Shown here: positions 36,277-48,107 of the stretch, piece after piece
How positions within the stretch are numbered: position 1 is the stretch's first letter
Layout: each line of letters opens with the position of its first letter
NCBI GenBank assembly: GCA_007713595.1
Contig: VMRY01000003.1
Coordinates: 186,001 to 250,000 of the forward strand
Source of the DNA: Sedimenticola thiotaurini
GTDB lineage: Bacteria; Pseudomonadota; Gammaproteobacteria; Chromatiales; Chromatiaceae
DNA: 64,000 nt
Direction of reading: 5' to 3'
Translations under genes and position numbers: made by a program
Notes under the pieces: generated by a model
Seen by the model: the letters and a program-made list of their open reading frames with translations, nothing else
Told to the model about the DNA's origin: nothing
The model's database searches: none

Positions 36277-37469
36277 GCCCTTTCTCCAGCGAGGGCACGG
36301 CGCCGTTTACTCCACCACCAGAAGATCACCAGCGGGAGCGGAATAACCAGTAACAGCTGAGCCCCCAGACTCTCCAGGGTCGGATAGATGCCCAACCAAC
36401 TGATGCGCCCTATACCCTCAATGGGTGTTGTCCCAACCCAGCCTGCCCCTTGCAACTCCAGGATGCCGTTCCCGGCAAAGGTGATTGAAAGATAGTAGAG
36501 CAATCCGGCGGTAATACTAAAAAACAGACCGATAGGCATTCTAAACGAGGCCGCTTGCATCAACCGAAACAGCAGAATCAACCCACCAAGGGCAAGACCG
36601 AATCCAGCCAGTAATGGCCACCACTGGTCATTTGCCTGACCGCTCAGGGCCTGGTAGAAGAGCACAGTCTCCGCGCCTTCCCGATAAACGGCGAGGAATG
36701 CAGCCAGGCCGAGTGCAAATGCGCTTCCCTTGGATAGTGCACTGTTAATCTGCCCATGTATGAAGGCTTGCCAGCGAGCCGCTTCGCTTTTTGATATCAA
36801 CCAGTAGCTGACATAAAACAGCACCCCGGCCGCAATCAGCATGGTTACACCCTCCAATGCCTCCCGACCAGCACCGGATATCTCCAGTACAACTGAAAAA
36901 AACCAAGCTGTTAGCAGGCTCGCCAATAACGCCCACACTGTGCCGTGATAGATTACCCGAACCTGCTCAGTTGCACCCTGACGACGCAAATAGGCCACAA
37001 GAGCCGTGATCACCAGCATCGCCTCGAAACCTTCGCGCAATAGAATCAGGAAGGCCTGGATCATCAGTCCTAAAAAACCGACCTCCGACGGCTGCTGTTG
37101 ATCGGCAACCTGCACCAATTGATCCCGCAGCTGCTGCCAGGCAGTCTCCACATCCGCAACGGAGCGTTGGCGAGCGGCCAACCCGATCAACTTGCTAAAC
37201 CGGGACTCCAGTTCACTTTTCAGGGCGGGGTTCTTTATGCCAATGGCGACCTCCATGCCGCTCTCTTCAAAAATATCAAAATAGAGTCCGGAGAAGGCAT
37301 CGGCTGATTCAGCCCCATTGTCAGGATGATAGTCCCCAACGAGCTGATCACCCTGGCGTGACAGCTCTGTCACAATGCGCTGAAAATCCGGCGTGGACGG
37401 CTGCTCTTTCATCGCCCCATAACAGACCAGCGGAAAAAGCAGTATCAGCAGTAGCCAGCGGCAGCTCAT
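36273..37469 (-). CDS. FTR1-family high-affinity iron permease with periplasmic N-terminal domain
   Basis: 398 residues. A signal peptide (about 1-18) and a periplasmic helical domain (about 20-125) come before seven membrane helices with the two iron-path motifs LLREGFEAMLV (near 143) and YREGAETVLF (near 259). The REGxE glutamates bind ferric iron in the channel. It takes in iron with P19-type protein and polyferredoxin (FetMP/FtrABCD type). It overlaps the 135-residue protein gene by 4 bases at its start and the polyferredoxin by 4 at its end, a tight operon under a Fur box. Confidence 0.93.
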   Translation of the reverse strand: MSCRWLLLILLFPLVCYGAMKEQPSTPDFQRIVTELSRQGDQLVGDYHPDNGAESADAFSGLYFDIFEESGMEVAIGIKNPALKSELESRFSKLIGLAARQRSVADVETAWQQLRDQLVQVADQQQPSEVGFLGLMIQAFLILLREGFEAMLVITALVAYLRRQGATEQVRVIYHGTVWALLASLLTAWFFSVVLEISGAGREALEGVTMLIAAGVLFYVSYWLISKSEAARWQAFIHGQINSALSKGSAFALGLAAFLAVYREGAETVLFYQALSGQANDQWWPLLAGFGLALGGLILLFRLMQAASFRMPIGLFFSITAGLLYYLSITFAGNGILELQGAGWVGTTPIEGIGRISWLGIYPTLESLGAQLLLVIPLPLVIFWWWSKRRRALAGERA

Positions 37470-37873
37470 TGGTTCACCTGAAACACAGCCATTGGAATCC
37501 CGGCTTTATCCAGTGCCGCTCCATCCCTGCGCATAGCGATTCGTATGGATTCGGCAATCCCACTTACTTCTGCACTGGCCTGACTCTTCTGAACCGCCTT
37601 TCTCAAATCACCAAAGAGTCGCTCCACCTGATACGTATGTTTTGCGCCCAGTTCAGTGCGCATCGCAGCCTCCATCTTGCGATCTTCAAAAACTCCAAAG
37701 TAAGCACTTACTACGGCTTTCTTTGCCTCAATAGGTCTATTCTTCAGATAGGCTACCTCCACCTCATCGATATGCTTGATTACATCTTCGGCAACTGAGT
37801 GCCAATTTGTCGAGTCTGCAAAACTTGTCGATAGAAGCCCGAGCCAAACAATCAATAATATCGCTTTGTTCAT
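37466..37873 (-). CDS. Periplasmic helical protein resembling the FTR1 N-terminal domain
   Basis: 135 residues from the ATG at 37873 (GGGAAA before it; an upstream in-frame ATG at 37885 has no ribosome site). A signal peptide (about 1-19) is followed by a helical domain whose segment AVVSAYFGVFEDRKMEAAM matches, in pattern, the FTR1 stretch SGLYFDIFEESGMEVAI, and LGAKHTYQVERLFGDLRKAV matches KSELESRFSKLIGLAA. It looks like a stand-alone copy of the permease's own periplasmic domain. First gene of the iron operon and nearest to the Fur box. Confidence 0.75.
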   Translation of the reverse strand: MNKAILLIVWLGLLSTSFADSTNWHSVAEDVIKHIDEVEVAYLKNRPIEAKKAVVSAYFGVFEDRKMEAAMRTELGAKHTYQVERLFGDLRKAVQKSQASAEVSGIAESIRIAMRRDGAALDKAGIPMAVFQVNQ

Positions 37874-37947
37874 TTTCCCAACCATTCGTTAACATCTTGC
37901 CTACTGATCCATTATTTCTAAATAAGACCAAACAATTAATAGTACGA

Positions 37948-37966
37948 ATGATAACGATTCTTATTT
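37948..37966 (-). promoter_or_regulatory. Fur box upstream of the FTR1 operon
   Basis: On the minus strand this reads AATAAGAATCGTTATCATT, a good match to the Fur operator with the 7-1-7 arrangement, 75-93 bases upstream of the first gene of the iron operon. Confidence 0.8.
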
Positions 37967-38103
37967 GGTAAATCAAATGCTTTTGAATGATTGAGGGAGA
38001 ACTGCATACAGCGAGCTATTCAGGGTAGATATGCGGAGGAGGTGAATGGAAAATTCAGAGCAAACCTGAAGAAGCCTGTTTAGAACATAAAACCTCTGGA
38101 CAC

Positions 38104-38138
38104 AAAAAAAGGATGGCCTCTCCTGGCCATCCTTTTTT
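38104..38138 (-). terminator. gltD terminator
   Basis: GGATGGCC/GGCCATCC with a 6-base loop, flanked by A7 and T6, just downstream of gltD on the minus strand; works in both directions. Confidence 0.92.
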
Positions 38139-38159
38139 ACCAACCAACCCGACGCAAAC

Positions 38160-39611
38160 TTAGCGTGGCAATTCAGAACTACCCATTAGATATTCATCAA
38201 CTGCACGGGCACACTGGCGTCCTTCACGAATGGCCCAAACCACCAGCGACTGGCCGCGGCGCATATCGCCTGCCGCAAAAACACCGCCAATGGAGGTGCG
38301 ATAGGCCTCGGTTCCTTCCGTTTCACCCTGCACATTGCCACGGCTATCCAGCGCCACACCCAACTCAACCAGCATGCCCTCATGAACGGGATGTACAAAA
38401 CCCATGGCCAGCGTGACCAGTTCGGCTTTTAGCTCAAACTCAGAGCCCTCCACTTCACTCATCTGCCAGTTGCCCTTTTCATCCTGCTGCCATTCAACCT
38501 TGACACACTGGACGGCTTTTACATTGCCTTTGCCATCATCAATAAAGCCTTTAGTAGCCACACTCCATTGGCGATCGCAACCCTCTTCCTGTGAGGTGGA
38601 TGTGCGCATCTTATTCGGCCAATAGGGCCAAACCGTCAACTTATCCTCCTGGGCTGGTGGTTGGGGCAGGATCTCAATCTGGGTTACAGACTCCGCACCC
38701 TGGCGGTTGGAGGTGCCAATACAGTCGGAACCTGTATCACCGCCGCCAATGACAACCACATGCTTACCTTCAGCAGAGATGAAATTCTCAGGAGTGCCAT
38801 CTCCCTGCACCTTATGGCTATTCATGCGCAGGAAATCCATAGCAAAATGGACGCCTTTCAGCTCGCGCCCTGGAACAGGAAGATCCCTTGGCTGCTCAGA
38901 ACCACCGGTCAGGACGACGGCATCAAACTTATCAACCAAAGCCTTGGCAGGGATATCAACGCCAATGTGAGTATTCCCACGGAATTTGACGCCCTCAGCC
39001 TTCATCTGGCTCATGCGACGATCAATTACTTTCTTGTCCAGTTTGAAATCAGGAATCCCGTAGCGCAGAAGACCGCCAATCCGATTCTCTTTTTCAAATA
39101 CTGTGATGGAGTGACCGACACGAGCCAACTGCTGGGCACACGCCAACCCTGCTGGCCCCGAACCCACAATGGCCACCTTTTTGCCGCTCTTGTGGCGTGG
39201 TGTTTGGGGCTGAATCCAGCCCTCTTCCCAGGCCTTTTCCACAATGGCCAGTTCGATACTTTTGATGGTGACCGGCTCATTGGTCAGGTTCAGCGTACAA
39301 GCCTCCTGGCACGGCGCCGGACAGATACGGCCGGTAAACTCAGGGAAGTTATTCGTTGAATGCAGCGCATCCATGGCTGACTTCCAATCCTTGTGATAGA
39401 CCAGATCATTCCAGTCGGGGATCAGATTATCAACCGGGCAGCCCTTGTGACAGAAGGGAATCCCGCAATCCATACAGCGTGCGCCCTGGATGCTCAGCTC
39501 GTCACTGCTTAATCCAATAGAGAACTCTGAGAAATGCGTAATACGATCACCCACTGGCGCATTACTGCGGTCCTTACGTGGATATTCCATAAAACCTGTT
39601 GGCTTACCCAT
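38160..39611 (-). CDS. gltD: Glutamate synthase (NADPH), small subunit
   Basis: 483 residues. N-terminal iron-sulfur cysteines in [17 protein letters not shown] and [11 protein letters not shown], then FAD-binding [15 protein letters not shown] (about 150) and NADPH-binding GGGDTGSDC (about 290). It passes electrons from NADPH through FAD and 4Fe-4S clusters to the large subunit. It begins 2 bases after the gltB stop, the usual gltB-gltD order. A strong terminator follows. Confidence 0.97.
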   Translation of the reverse strand: MGKPTGFMEYPRKDRSNAPVGDRITHFSEFSIGLSSDELSIQGARCMDCGIPFCHKGCPVDNLIPDWNDLVYHKDWKSAMDALHSTNNFPEFTGRICPAPCQEACTLNLTNEPVTIKSIELAIVEKAWEEGWIQPQTPRHKSGKKVAIVGSGPAGLACAQQLARVGHSITVFEKENRIGGLLRYGIPDFKLDKKVIDRRMSQMKAEGVKFRGNTHIGVDIPAKALVDKFDAVVLTGGSEQPRDLPVPGRELKGVHFAMDFLRMNSHKVQGDGTPENFISAEGKHVVVIGGGDTGSDCIGTSNRQGAESVTQIEILPQPPAQEDKLTVWPYWPNKMRTSTSQEEGCDRQWSVATKGFIDDGKGNVKAVQCVKVEWQQDEKGNWQMSEVEGSEFELKAELVTLAMGFVHPVHEGMLVELGVALDSRGNVQGETEGTEAYRTSIGGVFAAGDMRRGQSLVVWAIREGRQCARAVDEYLMGSSELPR

Positions 39612-39613
39612 GA

Positions 39614-42600
39614 TTAATGGCTCCCCTTTGCAACTTCACTGCCTTTCGCCTGCTCAACCTGCATCTCTTCAAGAGCTCGGCGATAATCAACTGGCATTAC
39701 TTTGACGAATTTAGGCAGATAGTCTGTCCAGTTATCTAGAATCTTCTGCGCCACACTGCTATTGGTGTAGTGTAAATGGCTCTGGATCAACTGCTTCAAT
39801 CGAATCGAGTCAAAGCGTGTCATGTCGTGACTGACATCAACGCGCCCTTTCGTTTCCAGATCTCCGCCCTGGTGATCAAGCGCCTCTAGAGCATCGTCCT
39901 CATCACGAATCGGCTCGAGCTCTACCATGGAAAGATTGCAGCGCTGTTCAAAAGTGCCCTCTTCGTCGAGCACATAGGCGATACCACCCGACATACCCGC
40001 CGCGAAGTTTCTACCCGTTGAGCCAAGACAGACCACCACGCCACCGGTCATGTATTCACAACCGTGATCGCCAACACCTTCAATTACAGCTGTGGCACCG
40101 GAGTTTCTCACCGCAAACCGCTCACCGCCCACACCACGGAAGTAACACTCCCCGCTGATGGCGCCGTAAAGCACCGTGTTGCCCACGATGATATTCTCTT
40201 CAGCCTTGCCAATTCCAGATTCCGCAGGCGGATACACTACGATCCTTCCACCCGAGAGACCCTTACCAACATAGTCATTACCTTCACCCGCCAGCTCAAT
40301 GGTTACACCCTTGGTCAACCAGGCGCCCAGCGACTGGCCAGCGGTGCCTTTAGCCTTGATATAGATGGTGTCATCCGGCAGACCTGCATGGCCATATTTC
40401 TCTGCCACGCGGCCAGAAAGCATGGTCCCGAAGGTACGATTGTAGTTATGGACTGGAATATCAATCTTCACAGATTGCCCATTGTCCAGCGCTGGCCTGG
40501 CCAACTCAATCAACTGATGGTCGACTGCCTTCTCCAGGCCGTGATCCTGACTTTCTGTATTATGGATAGAGACGCCCTCGCCTGCCTTTGGCTTCGCCAA
40601 AATGCGCGAGAAGTCGAGACCATTCGCCTTCCAGTGTGAAACCGCCTTGCGCGTGTCCAGCCGGTCAGTCTGACCAATCATCTCGTTAAAGCTGCGATAG
40701 CCCAGTTTTGCCATCAACTGACGCACCTCTTCAGCAACGAAGAAGAAGTAGTTGATCACATGCTCGGGCTTGCCGGTAAAGCGCTTGCGCAATTCTGGAT
40801 CCTGGGTCGCAACGCCGACAGGACAGGTATTCAGATGACATTTACGCATCATGATACAGCCTTCGACAATCAGTGGTGCGGTCGCAAAACCGAACTCATC
40901 GGCACCGAGGAGGGCACCCACAACCACATCGCGACCGGTCCGGAGTCCACCATCTACCTGAACAGCTATACGTCCCCGCAGCTGATTCAATACCAGTGTC
41001 TGGTGCGTCTCTGCCAAGCCAATCTCCCAGGATGAACCAGCATGCTTGATTGAAGTCAGAGGAGAGGCGCCAGTACCGCCATCGTAGCCAGAGATCGTGA
41101 CATGATCTGCATGTGCCTTGGATACACCAGCTGCCACCGTTCCCACACCGACCTCTGAAACCAGTTTCACTGATATACGCGATTTTGGTTGCACATTCTT
41201 CAGATCGTGAATTAGCTGGGCCAGATCCTCAATCGAGTAGATGTCATGATGCGGAGGTGGTGATATCAGGCCCACGCCCGGCGTTGAGTGTCGTACACGA
41301 GCGATCTGTGCATTGACCTTGTGCCCCGGCAGTTGGCCACCCTCACCTGGCTTTGCGCCCTGAGCCATCTTGATCTGGATGTCATCGGAATTGACCAAGT
41401 ATTCGGTGGTCACGCCAAAGCGACCGGAAGCCACCTGCTTGATAGCAGAACGCTGGGGATTGGTCGAACCATCTTCCAGTGGATTAAAGCGGCTTGACTC
41501 CTCACCACCCTCACCCGTGTTGGACTTACCACCAATGGCATTCATGGCTATGGCAAGGGTGGAGTGCGCCTCATGTGAAATCGAACCAAATGACATCGCG
41601 CCTGTTGCAAAGCGCTTTACGATCTCTTTCGCCGGCTCAACCTCATCCAATGGAACGGGTTCATCAGCCCAATTGAAATCAAACAGGCCACGGAAGGCCA
41701 GTAACCTCTCGTCTTGTTCATTTATCAGCTTAGAGAATTCGGCATAGCTCTTTGCATCATTTGCCCTGGAGGCGTGTTGGACCTTGGCAATGCTATCGGG
41801 TGTCCAGGCATGTGCTTCACCACGCTGGCGATAGGCGTAATCACCACCCACATCAAGGTGCTTGCTGTAGATGGGGTTATTGCCATAGGCATTGGCATGC
41901 AGGCGCACGGCCTCTTGTGCAATTTCATCCAGCCCAGCACCTTCAATCATGGTTGATGTGCCGGTGAAATACTGATCTACAAAGACCGTCGACAAACCTA
42001 CTGCATCGAAAATCTGAGCACCGCAGTAAGACTGATAGGTGGAGATACCCATCTTCGACATGACCTTTTTCAGGCCTTTACCAATCGCCTTGATATAGCG
42101 TTTTTGGGCATCCTTGAACGCCAGTGGCTCGGACAATGAGGGTAGTAAGGTCTGAATAGTATCAAATGCCACATAGGGATTAATCGCTTCAGCGCCATAA
42201 CCTGCCAGCGTTGCAAAATGATGCACTTCAAGTGCAGCACCCGTCTCAACCACCAGTCCAGATTCAGTACGCAGACCTTTGCGTATCAAGTGGTGATGAA
42301 CGGCAGAAACAGCCAGTAGTGCGGGAATGGCAATATGGTCTGCATCAACGCGACGATCAGACAGAATGAGGATGTTATATCCTTCCAGTACGGCCTTCTC
42401 TGCCGTGTGTCCGAGTGCATCCAAGGCGAGTTTCAAGCCTGGAACGCCCTGATCAGCATTGAAGCAGATACTTAAGGTACGGGTACGGAAAGCACCGCCG
42501 GTATTATCTTCAATATCCCGGATACGCTCCAAGTCGGTATTGGTCAATATGGGTTGATTGACCTCCAGTCGCATATTCGGCTTGCTGTGGCCAATTCCCA

Positions 42601-44254
42601 GCAGATTGGGCCTGGGACCAATCAGTGAAACCAGCGACATAACGATCTCTTCACGTATCGGATCGATAGGTGGATTGGTTACCTGGGCAAAATTCTGCTT
42701 GAAATAGGTCGACAGGTGTTTGGGCCTGTTGGACAGAACCGATGGTGGGTTATCTGCCCCCATGGAACCTGTCGCTTCCTGGCCAGTAAGAACCATTGGT
42801 GTCAGCAGGAACTTGATATCTTCCTGTGTGTAACCAAAAGCCTGCTGACTATCCAGTAGGGTCATGGGATCCGGCGACATCGCACCGACCACTTTAGGCA
42901 GCTGATCCAGATGGATCTGGGTCTGATCCAGCCACTCCTGATACGGGTGGTCAGAGGAGAGCTGCTGCTTTATCTCTGCATCGTCAATAATCCGTCCCTG
43001 CTCCAGATCGATCAGAAACATCTTGCCAGGTTGCAGGCGCCATTTCTTGATAATCCGTTCTTCCGGAATATCCAGAACACCCATTTCGGATGCCATCATC
43101 ACCATGTCATCATCGGTGATCAGATAGCGCGCAGGACGCAGACCATTTCGATCCAGCGTGGCACCAATCTGTCGGCCATCAGTAAAGGCTACTGCGGCAG
43201 GGCCATCCCACGGCTCCATCAAAGCTGCATGGTACTCATAAAAGGCCCGGCGCTTCTCATCCATCAGGGGATTGCCTGACCAGGCCTCCGGGATCAGCAT
43301 CATCATCGCATGGGCCAGTGAATAGCCACCCTGAACCAGCAGTTCAAGTGCATTATCAAATGAAGCTGAATCAGACTGCCCTTCAGGAATCAGCGGCCAG
43401 ACCTTGGAGAGATCATCACCCAGAATCTCAGAGGCCATTGAGTGCTTGCGCGCGGCCATCCAATTGACATTACCGCGCAGCGTGTTGATCTCACCATTGT
43501 GCGCAATCATGCGGAACGGGTGCGCCAAGTCCCATGTAGGGAAGGTATTGGTAGAGAAACGCTGATGCACCAGGGCAAGTGCTGAATCCATCCGCTCATC
43601 TTTCAGGTCAGGGTAGAACTCACCCACCTGATCCGACAACAACATACCCTTATAGGTGATTGTCCTGGAAGAGAGAGATGTAAAGTAGAAAGAGTCACCC
43701 CTTTCCAGACCTGCCTCGCGAATAATCTTCTCAATCTGTTTACGAATGACGAAAAGCTTGCGCTCAAATACAACCTGATCAGCGCAGTTCTCACCGCGAC
43801 CAATGAAAACTTGCTTAATTTCAGGCTCGGTTGGCTTAACGCTGTAGCCCAGGCCATCATTTTCGGTTGGCACATCACGCCATCCAATGATCACTTGGCC
43901 TTCGTCTTCGACAAAACGGTTAACGGTTGCCTCCGCTCGCGCCCTGGATGCCTCATCCCGCGGCAAGAAAACCATGCCCACAGCATAGCTGCCCAGCTCA
44001 GGAAGTTCGAAATCCACCACAGCGCGGAAAAAAACATCTGGGATCTGGATAAGGATGCCAGCCCCATCGCCTGCGCGCGGGTCGGCGCCGACGGCACCGC
44101 GATGAGTCAAGCGTTCCAGGATCTCTAATCCCTGCTCAACTATCTTGCGGCTCTTGCGGCCCTTGATATTAGCGACAAAACCGACGCCACAAGCATCATG
44201 TTCGTTACGGGGATCATACAGTCCCTGCTTCGTTGGCAAAGCGCCTTGGCCCAT
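39614..44254 (-). CDS. gltB: Glutamate synthase (NADPH), large subunit
   Basis: 1,546 residues. The ATG at 44254 is preferred because GAGG lies six bases before it; another in-frame ATG is 12 bases upstream. C22 in the sequence [10 protein letters not shown] is the catalytic amidotransferase cysteine, exposed by removal of the short N-terminal leader. The synthase barrel shows [15 protein letters not shown], the 3Fe-4S cysteines in [16 protein letters not shown], and the C-terminal beta-helix rich in glycine. It makes two glutamates from glutamine and 2-oxoglutarate, the main ammonium-assimilation route with glutamine synthetase. Confidence 0.97.
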   Translation of the reverse strand: MGQGALPTKQGLYDPRNEHDACGVGFVANIKGRKSRKIVEQGLEILERLTHRGAVGADPRAGDGAGILIQIPDVFFRAVVDFELPELGSYAVGMVFLPRDEASRARAEATVNRFVEDEGQVIIGWRDVPTENDGLGYSVKPTEPEIKQVFIGRGENCADQVVFERKLFVIRKQIEKIIREAGLERGDSFYFTSLSSRTITYKGMLLSDQVGEFYPDLKDERMDSALALVHQRFSTNTFPTWDLAHPFRMIAHNGEINTLRGNVNWMAARKHSMASEILGDDLSKVWPLIPEGQSDSASFDNALELLVQGGYSLAHAMMMLIPEAWSGNPLMDEKRRAFYEYHAALMEPWDGPAAVAFTDGRQIGATLDRNGLRPARYLITDDDMVMMASEMGVLDIPEERIIKKWRLQPGKMFLIDLEQGRIIDDAEIKQQLSSDHPYQEWLDQTQIHLDQLPKVVGAMSPDPMTLLDSQQAFGYTQEDIKFLLTPMVLTGQEATGSMGADNPPSVLSNRPKHLSTYFKQNFAQVTNPPIDPIREEIVMSLVSLIGPRPNLLGIGHSKPNMRLEVNQPILTNTDLERIRDIEDNTGGAFRTRTLSICFNADQGVPGLKLALDALGHTAEKAVLEGYNILILSDRRVDADHIAIPALLAVSAVHHHLIRKGLRTESGLVVETGAALEVHHFATLAGYGAEAINPYVAFDTIQTLLPSLSEPLAFKDAQKRYIKAIGKGLKKVMSKMGISTYQSYCGAQIFDAVGLSTVFVDQYFTGTSTMIEGAGLDEIAQEAVRLHANAYGNNPIYSKHLDVGGDYAYRQRGEAHAWTPDSIAKVQHASRANDAKSYAEFSKLINEQDERLLAFRGLFDFNWADEPVPLDEVEPAKEIVKRFATGAMSFGSISHEAHSTLAIAMNAIGGKSNTGEGGEESSRFNPLEDGSTNPQRSAIKQVASGRFGVTTEYLVNSDDIQIKMAQGAKPGEGGQLPGHKVNAQIARVRHSTPGVGLISPPPHHDIYSIEDLAQLIHDLKNVQPKSRISVKLVSEVGVGTVAAGVSKAHADHVTISGYDGGTGASPLTSIKHAGSSWEIGLAETHQTLVLNQLRGRIAVQVDGGLRTGRDVVVGALLGADEFGFATAPLIVEGCIMMRKCHLNTCPVGVATQDPELRKRFTGKPEHVINYFFFVAEEVRQLMAKLGYRSFNEMIGQTDRLDTRKAVSHWKANGLDFSRILAKPKAGEGVSIHNTESQDHGLEKAVDHQLIELARPALDNGQSVKIDIPVHNYNRTFGTMLSGRVAEKYGHAGLPDDTIYIKAKGTAGQSLGAWLTKGVTIELAGEGNDYVGKGLSGGRIVVYPPAESGIGKAEENIIVGNTVLYGAISGECYFRGVGGERFAVRNSGATAVIEGVGDHGCEYMTGGVVVCLGSTGRNFAAGMSGGIAYVLDEEGTFEQRCNLSMVELEPIRDEDDALEALDHQGGDLETKGRVDVSHDMTRFDSIRLKQLIQSHLHYTNSSVAQKILDNWTDYLPKFVKVMPVDYRRALEEMQVEQAKGSEVAKGSH

Positions 44255-44503
44255 CGTAAACCTCATCTTATCGGGGTAGAAACTGGCAACAACTGCTCTC
44301 TACCCGTTGTAAACGCGGACGTAATACCCGGGAAACCGATCCCCGAGGCTCGTCCAAAATGGCTGGGAAAACCTTGCATAAGGATTTCCGGCCGAACAGA
44401 ACCCTGCAGGATAATAGAAAATCTCTCCGCAGGCTAGCAGGAGTTTTTACAAACGAATTTTAATACGATGAAAGGAACAAAATAGGGGATTAAATACCTG
44501 ACT
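44255..44503. other. gltB / damX spacer
   Basis: 249 bases between the damX stop and the gltB start; probably the gltB promoter and leader. No recognisable operator, terminator or small gene was seen. Confidence 0.4.
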
Positions 44504-46255
44504 TTACTTCATGGCCGCCTGAACAGAGGCAAACGTACGGGGCCATGCATCACTTTTCTGCAGAGCTGGCGGCAGCGTACCACGTGCCTTTACTGCTGTT
44601 TCTCTATCAGGAAAACTCCCATAAAGCACTGAAAACCAGGCCTGGCCACCACGAATCGACTTAAAATAGGCAATATCCCCTTTCAGGCGGTACTGCTCTA
44701 TAAACCGTTTAACCGCCATTTCATCTTTCGCGCCAATCAGCTGAAGCGTGTACGCTCCGGGCGCTTGAGTCGATAGCCACGCCTCTCGGCGAATCCCGTC
44801 TTTGGGCTTTTCTACGGAAGCTATCTCACTCGGCTTTTGTTGCGATAAAGGTTTTTCCTCGGCCGGGATTGGCACTGCAATAACATCCCTAATCGCATTT
44901 TCTGTCCCAGAATCAAAGGGTCTGGCCACTTCACCCACTATAGCCGGTCGCTCCGCTGGGGTCTCTAATGTAGCTGCCGATGTACTCTTCTGAGAATCAA
45001 CCTTAGAGGAGATCGTTTGGGAGAAGTCCAGCAAGGTTTCCTTTGCCTGCACATCAGGGGGCGAAGGCTCATTTGGTTGCTGCTCACTCTCAGGTTCAGG
45101 CAATGAGGTTACCTCATCCTCGGACGCCTCCTGCATTTGCAAACTGGGCAAATCAACGCCGGGCTGTTTTGACAACTCATCATTTCTAATTGGCTCAGCC
45201 TTGTCGATTCCCGCCTCTTTCGCTATCTGAGGCTTTACGGCAATAGACGGCGAGGGTAGCTGGAGTGGCCGGGTAGAGCCATTATCCATTGTCAGCTCTC
45301 GCTCTCCACTTGCCATTTTGGAAGAATCATCAAACAACCGATTGATTTCCTCCTGAAACAGGAGTGTCAGCAGCAGCAAAATCGCCAACAGTGCTGCCCC
45401 AATAAGCGCTGGCTTGGGCAAATCAGAGAACAGGCCTTTACTGATAGCTATCGGCTTGCCTGGCCCGTCTGACGGCAGCTTTGCAGAACTCTTCGGTGTC
45501 TCAACAAAAAGACGCTGGAGCTGGTGTTCTATTTTTCCAGGCACCCCCGCAGAATCCCTGATCAGGCGATTAATACTCCCTCCAGCCAACTTTAGCTGTC
45601 TTGATTCATTCCCCAGGTCAATTAAAAACTGCACAAAGGAGCGAGCCTGATCTTCATCCAGAAGGGGCATTTCAAGGGACTGGACGGATTGTAAATTCAT
45701 GGCCTGAAGCTGTGGCGTCTGAAACTGCTTGACGATATCAGGAGTGGCCAATAGAACGACCCTTATTAAGGCCCGATTTCCAGGACGACGCTCAAAAAGC
45801 CGGAAAATTGCGATAATTGTCGCCACAGGCAGAAGGTGTGCATCATCAATGATGATAACAGGCAGTCTGCCTGCGGCTGCGAGCAGCTCAAACCGCTTTA
45901 TTAGCTGCTCTATAGATAAACTCGCCTCATCCGTCAGGCCAAACCTGCGGTAGAGCTGGGAGAATAATTGATCTGGATGAAGGGTATGATTGGCGTCGAT
46001 ACAGCAGAGATCCCACTCTTCACGCGCCTGCTTTCTAAACTGCTGCAGCAAGGTCGACTTGCCCACCCCCTCGACACCTTTAACAAGAAGAATCTTCTCA
46101 CTGTTATCCGTTAAATGGCGCAGCAGGTCTAAACGCTGCCTTAGCTCGGGCGTCGAAAAAAAAGGTTCACCCTCCCCCCATTTCTTATCCCTGAACTGGT
46201 GGAGATACGGTACAGCGTTCTCTACAGATTCAGCTGGCCGCTCGTCCATACTCAT
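44504..46255 (-). CDS. damX: DamX-like AAA ATPase with SPOR domain
   Basis: 583 residues. An N-terminal AAA/ExeA-type ATPase (P-loop G60-VEGVGKST, Walker [11 protein letters not shown] near 138), one membrane helix (about 283-300), a long Pro/Glu/Ser-rich periplasmic linker (about 305-490) and a C-terminal SPOR domain (about 500-575). SPOR binds denuded peptidoglycan at the septum, so a cell-division role like DamX is expected. It follows aroK and aroB as in E. coli, and its start overlaps aroB by 26 bases. The start at 46255 has AAGGGAA eight bases upstream. Confidence 0.9.
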   Translation of the reverse strand: MSMDERPAESVENAVPYLHQFRDKKWGEGEPFFSTPELRQRLDLLRHLTDNSEKILLVKGVEGVGKSTLLQQFRKQAREEWDLCCIDANHTLHPDQLFSQLYRRFGLTDEASLSIEQLIKRFELLAAAGRLPVIIIDDAHLLPVATIIAIFRLFERRPGNRALIRVVLLATPDIVKQFQTPQLQAMNLQSVQSLEMPLLDEDQARSFVQFLIDLGNESRQLKLAGGSINRLIRDSAGVPGKIEHQLQRLFVETPKSSAKLPSDGPGKPIAISKGLFSDLPKPALIGAALLAILLLLTLLFQEEINRLFDDSSKMASGERELTMDNGSTRPLQLPSPSIAVKPQIAKEAGIDKAEPIRNDELSKQPGVDLPSLQMQEASEDEVTSLPEPESEQQPNEPSPPDVQAKETLLDFSQTISSKVDSQKSTSAATLETPAERPAIVGEVARPFDSGTENAIRDVIAVPIPAEEKPLSQQKPSEIASVEKPKDGIRREAWLSTQAPGAYTLQLIGAKDEMAVKRFIEQYRLKGDIAYFKSIRGGQAWFSVLYGSFPDRETAVKARGTLPPALQKSDAWPRTFASVQAAMK

Positions 46256-47330
46256 TTAAGGTTCCCTTTAGGGCCTCAGGATCAAAATCATCGGTTACAA
46301 CTGAGAAGCCAAGCTGGTTCATAAGAACGAGGCGGATCCTGCTTGCCAGTACTTTTTTATCTACCGACATCAACTCCAATAATCTGTCTGAATTTAACGC
46401 AGCCGGAGGATGCATGGGCAATCCTGCACGCTTGATCAATTGTTCAATACGCTGCTGACATTCTGCATTCAACCACCCAAGACGGCGTGACAGGTCTGCT
46501 GCCATGCAGATACCTGTACCAACGGCCTCACCATGCAGCCACTCGCCATAACCAACACCTGTCTCAATGGCATGGCCGAATGTATGACCCAGATTTAATA
46601 AGGCCCGATTACCCGCTTCACGTTCATCTGCAGCTACCACCGCAGCCTTATCATTACAGGATCGCTCGATGGCATAGGAGAGCAGGGACTGATCGCGCCC
46701 CATCAGCCCTTCCATATTATTTTCAAGCCATTGAAAAAAATCAGGGTCTCCTATCAACCCATATTTAATCACCTCAGCCAGTCCTGCGGAGAGTTGGCGA
46801 TCCTCTAATGTACCCAAGGTATCAATGTCTGCAATCACACATTGTGGCTGATAAAAGGCCCCAATCATATTTTTACCCAGGGGGTGATTAACACCTGTTT
46901 TACCCCCCACTGAGGAATCTACCTGTGCTAAAAGTGTTGTCGGTATCTGGATAAAGTATACACCCCGCTGATAACAAGCGGCTGCAAAGCCGGCCATATC
47001 GCCGATGACACCGCCGCCCAAGCCAATCACGGTACAGCGCCGATCAAAACGGTTCTCAAGCAGTGAATCAATAATCGTTTGCCACACGGACAACGTCTTA
47101 TATTGTTCACCATCAGGAAGGATGACCGTTTCGACCTGATATCCATCCAGGGCTGACTTCACTGCAGCCAGATAAAGAGGTGCCACTGTCGTGTTGGTCA
47201 CTATCAGTATCTGCTGACCATGAATATGAGGCCGATATATTGTGCTATCCGCTAGCAGGTTTGATCCGATATAGATCGGATAAGAGCGCTCAGCAAGATC
47301 CACTTTCAGAGTGCAAACATGTTTGGTCAT
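46230..47330 (-). CDS. aroB: 3-Dehydroquinate synthase
   Basis: 366 residues with the NAD/zinc-site signature [21 protein letters not shown] and the later [13 protein letters not shown] histidines. It turns 3-deoxy-D-arabino-heptulosonate 7-phosphate into 3-dehydroquinate, step two of the shikimate route. Next to aroK on the same strand (78-base gap) and overlapping damX, the standard gamma order. Confidence 0.97.
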   Translation of the reverse strand: MTKHVCTLKVDLAERSYPIYIGSNLLADSTIYRPHIHGQQILIVTNTTVAPLYLAAVKSALDGYQVETVILPDGEQYKTLSVWQTIIDSLLENRFDRRCTVIGLGGGVIGDMAGFAAACYQRGVYFIQIPTTLLAQVDSSVGGKTGVNHPLGKNMIGAFYQPQCVIADIDTLGTLEDRQLSAGLAEVIKYGLIGDPDFFQWLENNMEGLMGRDQSLLSYAIERSCNDKAAVVAADEREAGNRALLNLGHTFGHAIETGVGYGEWLHGEAVGTGICMAADLSRRLGWLNAECQQRIEQLIKRAGLPMHPPAALNSDRLLELMSVDKKVLASRIRLVLMNQLGFSVVTDDFDPEALKGTLNEYGRAAS

Positions 47331-47408
47331 CGATTTGTATTTACCTGAACGAATAACTTCTCAATAAGAAAAATCGGCAAACTTACAAAGCTGGTTTGCT
47401 GGAGTTTG

Positions 47409-47927
47409 TTACTCGGCCCTGAGTTTCCTAACAATCTCATTGGCGACGGCCGTAGCGCTACGCTTCTCAGAGGTGACAATGATATCCGCTGTTTCACGAT
47501 AAAGTGGATCGCGCTCTGTCATCAGAGCCTGTAGAGTCCCCAGAGGGTCTGCAGTCTGCAATAATGGGCGATTCCTATCCCTCAGTGTACGCTCATACTG
47601 CTGTTCAGGACTGCAGTAAAGATATACCACGAAGCCTCGGCTGCTCAGGTTTCGGCGATTATCAGCATCTAGAATCGAGCCACCACCCGTTGCCAGAACC
47701 AGCCCTCCACGTTGCGTCAGCTCATCAACAACTGCAGATTCACGCTTCCTAAAACCTTCTTCACCTTCAAAATCGAAAATCGTTGGGATATCGACCCCTG
47801 TTCGCCGCTGAATTTCATGATCAGTATCATCAAAATCCAGACCAAGAAGGGAAGCGACCTGACGACCTATTGTGCTTTTACCTGCACCCATCGGCCCGAT
47901 AAGAAATATATTACTAGGAAGATTCAT
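47409..47927 (-). CDS. aroK: Shikimate kinase
   Basis: 172 residues. P-loop G11-PMGAGKS18 and the substrate motif FDDTDHEIQRRTG, then ATGGGSILD. Phosphorylates shikimate at O3. It is 180 bases downstream of pilQ and before aroB, the usual pilQ-aroK-aroB order. Confidence 0.96.
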   Translation of the reverse strand: MNLPSNIFLIGPMGAGKSTIGRQVASLLGLDFDDTDHEIQRRTGVDIPTIFDFEGEEGFRKRESAVVDELTQRGGLVLATGGGSILDADNRRNLSSRGFVVYLYCSPEQQYERTLRDRNRPLLQTADPLGTLQALMTERDPLYRETADIIVTSEKRSATAVANEIVRKLRAE

Positions 47928-48057
47928 ATTGTACTGCGCGCACCATGCCTTAAATTCACACCAATCTATTTATATGATAACCCTGAATAGTAATCTTCAT
48001 AGATATAGAGAGCAATCTTCCATGAGATTCTGACTCGATTGAGACTGCTAAAAACAA

Positions 48058-48085
48058 GAGGGGCCTATCACAGGATAGACCCCTC
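48058..48085 (-). terminator. Terminator after pilQ
   Basis: GAGGGG-c-CTATC and GATAG-a-CCCCTC form an 11-bp stem with one mismatch and a 4-base loop; a T-rich run follows on the minus strand. Ends the pilMNOPQ transcript, leaving aroK with its own promoter. Confidence 0.85.
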
Positions 48086-48107
48086 GATGCACTGAACAGC
48101 TGGCATT

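Noticed and set aside
40064-40639. 191-residue open frame antisense to gltB
   Set aside because: Opposite the glycine-rich C-terminal region of gltB; no domain recognised.
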